NCBI GenBank assembly: GCA_022616575.1
Contig: JAKEEN010000171.1
Coordinates: 1 to 5,906, forward strand
Source: Flammeovirgaceae bacterium
Lineage (GTDB): Bacteria; Bacteroidota; Bacteroidia; Cytophagales; Cyclobacteriaceae
DNA length: 5,906 nt
Direction of reading: 5' to 3'
This document shows, piece by piece, positions 1-4,168 of this stretch. Below the pieces are notes generated by a model. It did not search any database, was not told where the DNA came from, and saw nothing but the letters and a program-made list of their open reading frames with translations. The stretch's first letter is position 1; the number at the start of each line of letters is the position of its first letter. The position numbers and the translations under genes are program-made.

Positions 1-761
1 ATGCGTTTATCGAATGGAGTCTCTGCCGGATAAGGAACTGAAGCGGAGGCCACAGTTAGCGTTCCATCTTCCAACCTGGACGCGGGACTTGCATCGATCA
101 CGGCTATAGCACCTTCACTTTGGCACAATTGCCATTTCAAATAAGCCAAGCGCTGAGGTTCATTCGTGCCGGTAAATCGTCTTCCACCCTGCGACTCGCT
201 CACATGGGCGTTAGCCATGGCAAGGAGCGTGGAGTCATTCAGCCGTGAAGCATCAGGTTTAAAGCCGGGCTTTACCGGTGTAGGCAGACTAAACAAAACA
301 ATTTTGCCTTTAAGTTTGCCTTTATACTTCGCCAAGTCCTCTTCCTTTTTAATATCGAGATAAATTACCTCGGCTGCGATTGGTTTTTTCAAACCGGGTG
401 TCCAGGCTTTTGGGTAGGCAATCACCGGAAAGTAAACAGGTTCGATGGCATGAAGCGAAAATCTTTTCAGCGACCAGCCCCTGCCGAATTCATCAGTCCA
501 TGTATCGTAGTGAACATTACTAAGGCCCCAATCTTCCAGCGACTTTTTTGAGTAGGCGGCTGCTTTTTTAAAACCGGGCGAATTGGTAAGGCGAGGGCCG
601 TGAACATCGGTGAGCATGCTCAAAATATTCATTACCTGTGATTTTTCAAGTCCTTCTTTTTTGATTTTGCTTACCGTAGTCGTGTCAACCTTTTGGGCTG
701 ATAGCAAAATGGGCAAACATAAGAGTGCCCCTGTTATTTTTTGAATGAGTTGTTTATTCAT
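1..761 (-). CDS. Secreted M28-family zinc peptidase, N-terminal part (C terminus off the window)
   Basis: This frame stays open from an ATG at 761 to the left edge, giving 253 complete codons; the stop lies outside the window. Residues 1-22 form a Sec signal peptide: lysines at 3 and 8, a hydrophobic core, then LLSA before Gln23, a common Bacteroidetes cleavage context. Residues 51-85 carry the GPRLTNSPG segment followed by an amphipathic helix and a 'DWGLSNV' turn, typical of the N-terminal region of M28 aminopeptidases. Residues 129-157 (EVIYLD ... GKIVLF) and 207-224 (YLKW ... EGAIAVIDAS) look like the PA-type insert found in many such enzymes. The zinc-binding His/Asp/Glu residues of M28 lie further downstream and cannot be seen, so activity is unproven. 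In the family the role is release of N-terminal amino acids from peptides outside the cytoplasm. The ATG overlaps the upstream lipoprotein stop (ATGA), which supports this start and translational coupling. Confidence 0.85.
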   Translation of the reverse strand, partial: MNKQLIQKITGALLCLPILLSAQKVDTTTVSKIKKEGLEKSQVMNILSMLTDVHGPRLTNSPGFKKAAAYSKKSLEDWGLSNVHYDTWTDEFGRGWSLKRFSLHAIEPVYFPVIAYPKAWTPGLKKPIAAEVIYLDIKKEEDLAKYKGKLKGKIVLFSLPTPVKPGFKPDASRLNDSTLLAMANAHVSESQGGRRFTGTNEPQRLAYLKWQLCQSEGAIAVIDASPASRLEDGTLTVASASVPYPAETPFDKR

Positions 762-1354
762 AGACAAGATGTTTCAATACGTTTGAATTCTCTTTCGTAA
801 GAACTGGAGGTTTCCCTATAAGCGAATTTTTCTTTTACGGCATTCAGGTTAACTCTGTATTTAATTTCTTTGTCGGCCAATGTCCACCTTAACTCATAGT
901 TATCAAGCTGATCATTCAGCTTTACTCCCTTGCTTGATTTGATAAGGATCTGTTGTGAATGGAGAATATTTCTATTCTTGTTGTCAAGGCCGGTGATCTT
1001 AAAATTTCCAAGTGATTTTAATAAGAGGGTTGATATATCCTCAGCCAGAACGTATTTGGTTTGGCCTAGTTCTCCGTCAAGATAATAGAGGGTTATCGAT
1101 TTTGTGTTTTCAAAATGAGCCCCATGCGTTGGATTCTCAATCACATAGAATGCTGCGCGATCACAGAAGAATCTTCCGAATAAGTTTTCTTCGACCTTTG
1201 ATGCCCCAGGTTCATAGTTCGATTTCAAAATTGGTTTAGGAATGGCTTGGCCTGACACTTCCTGAAACTTATTCTCCCTTGTATCAATTCGTCTTTCTTC
1301 GTTACAAGAAACAATCATGAGAAAACTGAAAAGCAGAGGCATGTATTTCATCAT
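758..1354 (-). CDS. Predicted lipoprotein of unknown function (198 aa)
   Basis: The N terminus MMKYMPLLFSFLMIVSC is a short type II signal peptide with lipobox IVSC, so Cys17 should be acylated. It is followed by NEERR; an acidic pair just after the cysteine resembles the lipoprotein export signal described in some Bacteroidetes, so surface exposure is possible but not shown. The mature part (about 180 residues) is polar, with no membrane segment. A predicted beta-rich stretch runs over residues 75-110 (ITLYYLD ... KYVLAEDI), and a charged C terminus carries Cys197. I do not recognise the family. ATG at 1354 or the adjacent ATG at 1351 are both plausible starts; the second gives the more usual MKY beginning. 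The gene starts 10 bases after the upstream lipoprotein gene and its stop overlaps the M28 peptidase start, so the three are probably translated together. A role as partner or accessory of the peptidase is only a guess from position. Confidence 0.75.
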   Translation of the reverse strand: MMKYMPLLFSFLMIVSCNEERRIDTRENKFQEVSGQAIPKPILKSNYEPGASKVEENLFGRFFCDRAAFYVIENPTHGAHFENTKSITLYYLDGELGQTKYVLAEDISTLLLKSLGNFKITGLDNKNRNILHSQQILIKSSKGVKLNDQLDNYELRWTLADKEIKYRVNLNAVKEKFAYRETSSSYEREFKRIETSCL

Positions 1355-1364
1355 CGGAAAATAT

Positions 1365-1973
1365 TTACTCCATCGAAAGCACCAGCTGTTTTTTAGAAAG
1401 GGTAATGCACCACAAGCCTTTCAACTCGTCAATTCCATCGGGCCTTTTCTCAACAACGGCTCTTGTGAACAAAAGGGAATCGGTTCCTTTTTTCTGTACA
1501 TTATCCTGCAAGGAAACGCCTGTGGCAAGGCCCATAATGTAGGCTTCAATCAACTGGCTTTCCAGTTCATATGAATTTGCCCGGCCTGGCTCAAGCCATT
1601 GGATTTTAGTCTCAACAGCTTGACTGAGAGAATCGATTTGATTTTTTGAAGTAGCGGCAGCGAGTGTCGCCAGTTCACCACCGCGGGTCATGGCAAGTTG
1701 AGTCAGTTCGCCTTCGGTCACTTTTTTTATTTCCTGCGATTTCTGGCCTTCGATTAATTTCTTTCGCTGTTCATCAGACAAGGTGCCTCCGCATGCAGAG
1801 CAAAGAAATATAAAAATGAGTAGTACTTTTTTAGAAAGTTTAACAGAAGCATTACGACTGAGCCTCACCCCAATTAACATGATTAGCCAATTGACAAATC
1901 CTCTCAGTGGGAGAGGGGTATACCAAATTTTACTATCTGGAAAACCTGGGTAGGGTGAGGCTAAGATTCTCAT
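1365..1973 (-). CDS. Predicted lipoprotein of unknown function, with a repeat element inserted in its 5' end
   Basis: The 202-residue frame starts at an ATG overlapping the YvlD-like stop (ATGA, 1970-1973). Residues 5-39 are encoded by a 102-base palindromic repeat (1861-1962) and look unlike a signal peptide (rich in Pro, Trp and Tyr). After it comes a normal type II signal: basic SVKLSKK, hydrophobic VLLIFIFL, then CSAC, with Cys61 the likely lipidated residue. The mature part is helical and charged (DEQRKKLIEG, QEIKKVTEGEL), then LTQLAMTRGGELATLAAATS, and ends with a probable beta segment GLWCITLSKKQLVLSME. I do not recognise the family; the helical part followed by W-containing strands is faintly like Tll0287/DUF3365-type sensors, but the match is too weak to name. 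Other possible starts, ATG 1880 and GTG 1868, also lie inside the repeat. Which start is used is open; the ATGA overlap favours 1973, while export favours a shorter N terminus. Confidence 0.7.
   Translation of the reverse strand: MRILASPYPGFPDSKIWYTPLPLRGFVNWLIMLIGVRLSRNASVKLSKKVLLIFIFLCSACGGTLSDEQRKKLIEGQKSQEIKKVTEGELTQLAMTRGGELATLAAATSKNQIDSLSQAVETKIQWLEPGRANSYELESQLIEAYIMGLATGVSLQDNVQKKGTDSLLFTRAVVEKRPDGIDELKGLWCITLSKKQLVLSME
1861..1962. repeat. 102-bp palindromic repeat element (MITE/REP-like) inside a coding sequence
   Basis: The ends are perfect 10-base inverted repeats, AGCCTCACCC at 1861-1870 and GGGTGAGGCT at 1953-1962. With one mismatch the pairing extends to 1858-1870 / 1953-1965 (12 of 13). 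In the middle, CCTCTC (1900-1905) and GAGAGG (1911-1916) form a 6-bp stem with a 5-base loop, and GGTATACC (1917-1924) is an adjacent palindrome. The combination of CCTCACCC ends with a CCTCTC/GAGAGG hairpin resembles short dispersed intergenic repeats found in many bacterial genomes; that resemblance is from memory. No target-site duplication is clear in the flanks. The length is exactly 34 codons, and the reading frame of the host lipoprotein gene passes through without a stop. It encodes no transposase, so if mobile it must be moved in trans. Confidence 0.6.
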
Positions 1974-2317
1974 GATTTCTTTTTCTTTTCTTTCAATAGG
2001 TCATCAAATAAACTATTGAAAACAGAGAGAATTAAACTAAAGATAAGAGCCCACCAAAACCCATCAACCACAAATCCATCCACCAGGTAATCGGCAAACA
2101 AAATCATAAGCGCATTGATCACCAGAAGAAACAATCCTAAGGTGAGTATGGTGATTGGAATGGTGAAAAGAATCAACAGAGGCTTTACAAAAATATTAGC
2201 CAGGGCAAGCACTGCGGCAACAAGTAGGGCTGTCCAGTAGTCTGTAACATCAACCCCTGGGAGCAAATAAGCAGTTAACAATACCGCCACACCTGTTAAG
2301 AAAAACCGTATAATCAT
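1970..2317 (-). CDS. YvlD / phage-holin-4 family small integral membrane protein
   Basis: A 115-residue protein with four hydrophobic segments at about residues 3-20, 28-46, 48-73 and 85-105, and a lysine-rich cytoplasmic-type tail (KEKKKKS). Family signatures are visible: LPGV near residue 19, ALANIFVKPLLIL at 38-50, the IPITILTLGLFLLVINALM block at 53-71, and the short loop ADYLVDGFVVDGFWWAL. This is the Pfam Phage_holin_4_2 / DUF360 family, which includes Bacillus subtilis YvlD. The 'holin' label comes from membrane topology; most members are chromosomal proteins of unknown function, and nothing here suggests a phage. It is the first gene of the minus-strand operon, transcribed away from the nuclease gene, and its stop overlaps the next start. 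Length is normal for the family. No clear Shine-Dalgarno is visible, which is common in Bacteroidetes. Confidence 0.88.
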   Translation of the reverse strand: MIIRFFLTGVAVLLTAYLLPGVDVTDYWTALLVAAVLALANIFVKPLLILFTIPITILTLGLFLLVINALMILFADYLVDGFVVDGFWWALIFSLILSVFNSLFDDLLKEKKKKS

Positions 2318-2330
2318 AAGCGAAACTTCT

Positions 2331-2404
2331 AAGTTAAAAGTTTAAAGTTAATAGTTGACTGATGCCCTTACTTTTGAACTTTAAAACGTTAAACTTTTTA
2401 ACTT
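2331..2404. repeat. AT-rich imperfect palindrome in the divergent intergenic region
   Basis: Between the divergent YvlD-like and nuclease genes, AAGTTAAAAGTTTAA (2331-2345) is the reverse complement of TTAAACTTTTTAACTT (2389-2404) apart from one extra T. Shorter copies of the same AAGTTTAAAGTT / AACTTTAAA theme fill the flanks of the 43-base centre, so the region is partly a degenerate direct and inverted repeat. It could be an AT-rich operator-like site, a cruciform or DNA-bending region, or just low-complexity sequence. The centre (2346-2388) contains the plus-strand -7 candidate. The rest of 2318-2411 shows nothing else recognisable. Confidence 0.5.
2369..2376 (+). promoter_or_regulatory. 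Candidate Bacteroidetes -7 promoter box for the nuclease gene
   Basis: TACTTTTG matches the TAnnTTTG -7 consensus of the Bacteroidetes primary sigma factor. It lies 35 bases before the nuclease ATG, which would give a leader of about 30 bases. No TTG -33 element sits at the usual distance; the nearest (2355-2357) is too close. Support is therefore half a promoter plus good position. Confidence 0.35.
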
Positions 2405-2411
2405 TAAGACC

Positions 2412-3785
2412 ATGTACGCGATTGTGGATATTGAGACAACGGGTGGGTACGCAGCGTATCATCGCATTACCGAAATTGCCATTTGGTATCACGATGGGGT
2501 TCACATTCAGGATCACTATCATACGTTAATAAATCCGGGCCGATCAATTCCTTCTTACATCACCGGCCTTACCGGCATTACACAGCAAATGGTTTTTGAA
2601 GCCCCTCCGTTTGAAGAAGTAGCTAAAGAGATTCATGAAAAATTAGATGGACGGATTTTTGTAGCGCATAATGCTCACTTTGACTATTCTTTTTTGAAAA
2701 AAGAATTTGAACAAGTGGGTATTAACTGGCAATCAAAAAAATTATGTACGGTTCGGCTAAGCCGTAAAATAATTCCCGGACTGCGTTCTTATAGCCTGGG
2801 GAGCATTGCTGAAAGTCTTGGAATAAAAATAATAGACCGTCACCGGGCGGGAGGCGATGCAGGTGCAACCGCTAAATTGTTTGATCAGTTACTGAAGCGT
2901 GATAATTCCGGCTACATCGCTAAGGTGTTGAAGCGAAATTCGGGGGAAACAATTCTCCCGCCCAATTTGCCGAAAGAAGATTTTGATCGATTACCCGCCA
3001 AACCGGGTGTGTATTATTTTCAGAATGCGCGGGGCCATGTTATTTATGTAGGCAAAGCAGTAAACATTAAAAAAAGAATTGCGGGTCATTTCACCGGTGA
3101 TGCCCGCGAATGGAACCGTTCAAAAATCAGGGATGAGATACATCACATCACCTATGAGCTTACGGGGAACGAATTGATAGCACTCATTTTTGAATCGCAG
3201 GAAATCAGAAGACTTTGGCCGAAATATAACCTGGCACAAAAGTATCGGGTCGAAGAATGGGGTATTTTTGATTATGAAGATCGTAATGGGTATTTACGTT
3301 TTGCTGTGAATACAGTAGCACGTGGCAGCAGACCTTTGGTGCGATTTAGTATGAAAGGCGATGCATGGAATTTTTTATGGGAGAAAGTTCGGGAGTTTGA
3401 TCTCTGTCCGAAATTAAGCGGGCTGCAGGTTTCCAAAGGATTATGCTTTGATTATCAAACAGGAATTTGCCGGGGTGCTTGTATGAATATCGAGAGCCCG
3501 AGGAAATACAATAAGCGTGTATTGAAAGCGAAGGAATCGTTCTCAGGAAACCAGGAGACTGTCGGAATTATCGGGAAAGGGAGGAGTCACGGAGAAAAAT
3601 CAATTGTGTTGATTGAAAAGGGCGCCTATGTGGGTTTCGGATTTTATGACAAGAAGATGGAGTTGACGGAACTGGCCTCCGTGAAACAATTTATTAAAAC
3701 AGGAATCGAAACACCGGTAGTACAAAGCCTGGTGCAATCATATCTGGCTAATCCGAAAAATGCAGAGATGATTTATTTTGAATAA
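2412..3785 (+). CDS. DEDDh exonuclease / GIY-YIG endonuclease fusion with UvrC-like cysteine motif (Cho-like repair nuclease)
   Basis: 457 residues in three parts. Residues 1-164 are a DEDDh (DNA polymerase III epsilon-like) 3'-5' exonuclease: Exo I DIETTG (Asp6, Glu8), Exo II HNAHFDYSFL (Asp91), Exo III HRAGGDAGAT (His144, Asp149), so all five catalytic residues are present. Residues about 190-280 are a GIY-YIG nuclease: GVY (199-201), YVGKA (212-216), Arg222, Glu261 and WPKYN (269-273), aligning with the UvrC N-terminal domain. Residues 332-357 carry C-x12-C-x7-C-x3-C (Cys332, 345, 353, 357) with LCFDYQTGICRGAC, close to the C-x11-C-x7-C-x3-C [4Fe-4S] motif of E. coli UvrC. The UvrB-binding UVR motif, RNase H-like domain and HhH domain of full UvrC are absent, as in Cho. 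Known relatives include mycobacterial exonuclease-Cho fusions. The likely role is incision and end trimming in DNA damage repair. The gene is single on its strand, diverging from the YvlD operon. The start at 2412 puts Met directly before the first strand of the exonuclease. Confidence 0.9.
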   Translation: MYAIVDIETTGGYAAYHRITEIAIWYHDGVHIQDHYHTLINPGRSIPSYITGLTGITQQMVFEAPPFEEVAKEIHEKLDGRIFVAHNAHFDYSFLKKEFEQVGINWQSKKLCTVRLSRKIIPGLRSYSLGSIAESLGIKIIDRHRAGGDAGATAKLFDQLLKRDNSGYIAKVLKRNSGETILPPNLPKEDFDRLPAKPGVYYFQNARGHVIYVGKAVNIKKRIAGHFTGDAREWNRSKIRDEIHHITYELTGNELIALIFESQEIRRLWPKYNLAQKYRVEEWGIFDYEDRNGYLRFAVNTVARGSRPLVRFSMKGDAWNFLWEKVREFDLCPKLSGLQVSKGLCFDYQTGICRGACMNIESPRKYNKRVLKAKESFSGNQETVGIIGKGRSHGEKSIVLIEKGAYVGFGFYDKKMELTELASVKQFIKTGIETPVVQSLVQSYLANPKNAEMIYFE

Positions 3786-3816
3786 TTTCTGATGCTTCGA
3801 ATCCCAATGTTTAGGT

Positions 3817-3824
3817 TAATTTTG
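3817..3824 (+). promoter_or_regulatory. Candidate -7 promoter box for the SemiSWEET gene
   Basis: TAATTTTG fits the TAnnTTTG -7 consensus exactly and ends 21 bases before the SemiSWEET ATG, within the 60-base gap after the nuclease stop. A leader of about 15 bases is implied. No TTG -33 element is visible 19-21 bases upstream. The transporter could instead be read through from the nuclease gene, since I see no terminator hairpin between them. Confidence 0.35.
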
Positions 3825-3845
3825 AATAACAAGTAAACATCTTTT

Positions 3846-4103
3846 ATGAATTGGATTAATTGGGTTGGGCATGCCGGGGCATTTTTAAGCAGCATCACGT
3901 TTATACCCCAGGTGTATAAAGTATGGCAAACGAAAAGCGTAGGAGACTTAAGCCTGGCCATGATGCTGATTGTCTTCTCCAGCACGATTGTATGGTTAGT
4001 GTATGGAGCCTACCTTGACCTGTGGCCGGTGATTATCTGCAATGGCATTATCTGTGTACTCAGTGCCCTGCTTATTTATTTCAAATTTGCTTATAAGAAA
4101 TAA
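3846..4103 (+). CDS. SemiSWEET family sugar transporter (PQ-loop protein)
   Basis: An 85-residue protein with three membrane helices, at about residues 6-24, 36-57 and 61-79: the single triple-helix bundle of bacterial SemiSWEETs, which work as homodimers in the inner membrane and move sugars down their gradient. Helix 1 ends in FIPQVYKVWQTKS, the PQ-loop motif (Pro21, Gln22), followed by DLSLAMM. Trp50 and Asn66 occupy positions equivalent to the Trp and Asn that contact sugar in characterised SemiSWEETs, and WLVYG (50-54) is a family signature. The length is typical (about 85-95). No sugar-metabolism gene lies nearby, so the substrate cannot be inferred from context. A weak A-rich stretch but no real Shine-Dalgarno precedes the ATG. 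It converges on the GAF sensor gene. Confidence 0.9.
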   Translation: MNWINWVGHAGAFLSSITFIPQVYKVWQTKSVGDLSLAMMLIVFSSTIVWLVYGAYLDLWPVIICNGIICVLSALLIYFKFAYKK

Positions 4104-4111
4104 ACCCTGAC

Positions 4112-4168
4112 ATTGAAAATGGAGCAAAGCTTACAATCAAGTGCGAGTCTATTTCATTCATTTTCAAT
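4112..4168. terminator. Inverted repeat between convergent genes, possible weak bidirectional terminator
   Basis: ATTGAAAATG (4112-4121) and CATTTTCAAT (4159-4168) are perfect 10-base inverted repeats separated by 37 bases, between the SemiSWEET stop and the last codons of the convergent sensor gene; the right arm overlaps the final codons of the latter. The stem has only two G/C pairs, the loop is long and there is no proper U-run, so it is a poor intrinsic terminator. I see no better candidate in this gap. Confidence 0.25.

Larger units (their letters stand above)
1..2317 (-). other. Probable four-gene envelope operon (YvlD-like, two lipoproteins, M28 peptidase)
   Basis: Four consecutive minus-strand genes are packed without room for internal promoters. 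The YvlD-like gene stop and the next ATG share the bases 1970-1973 (ATGA). The first lipoprotein ends at 1365, just before the second lipoprotein starts at 1354. The second lipoprotein stop and the peptidase ATG share 758-761 (CTATGA). Such overlaps usually mean co-transcription and coupled translation. All four products are predicted to be membrane or exported proteins, so a cell-envelope role is a reasonable inference, but no pathway can be named. The promoter should lie in 2318-2411. The best minus-strand -7 candidate there is TAACTTTA (2343-2350), one base off the consensus and without a -33 partner. The operon may continue beyond the left edge. Confidence 0.75.

Noticed and set aside
166..363. 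Plus-strand frame of 65 codons
   Set aside because: It lies entirely opposite the M28 peptidase coding sequence, which has clear family motifs. The plus-strand product has no recognisable features.
1012..1574. Two plus-strand frames opposite the two lipoprotein genes
   Set aside because: They are antisense to frames with good lipoprotein signals and operon spacing, and their translations lack any motif or consistent composition.
1861..1962. Intrinsic terminator between the YvlD-like and lipoprotein genes
   Set aside because: The palindrome is inside an open reading frame, the inner stem is only 6 bp, and no U-run follows on the minus strand. A repeat element fits better.
1970..2317. Evidence of a prophage from the 'holin' family name
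   Set aside because: The YvlD-like family is mostly chromosomal and of unknown function. There is no endolysin, structural or integrase gene nearby.
2343..2350. TAACTTTA as a minus-strand -7 box for the envelope operon
   Set aside because: It differs from TAnnTTTG at the conserved G, has no -33 TTG, and lies in low-complexity AT repeats where such matches arise by chance. It is only mentioned in the operon entry.
2334..2522. Minus-strand frame across the divergent intergenic region
   Set aside because: It overlaps the Exo I region of the nuclease in antisense and otherwise translates AT-rich repeat sequence.
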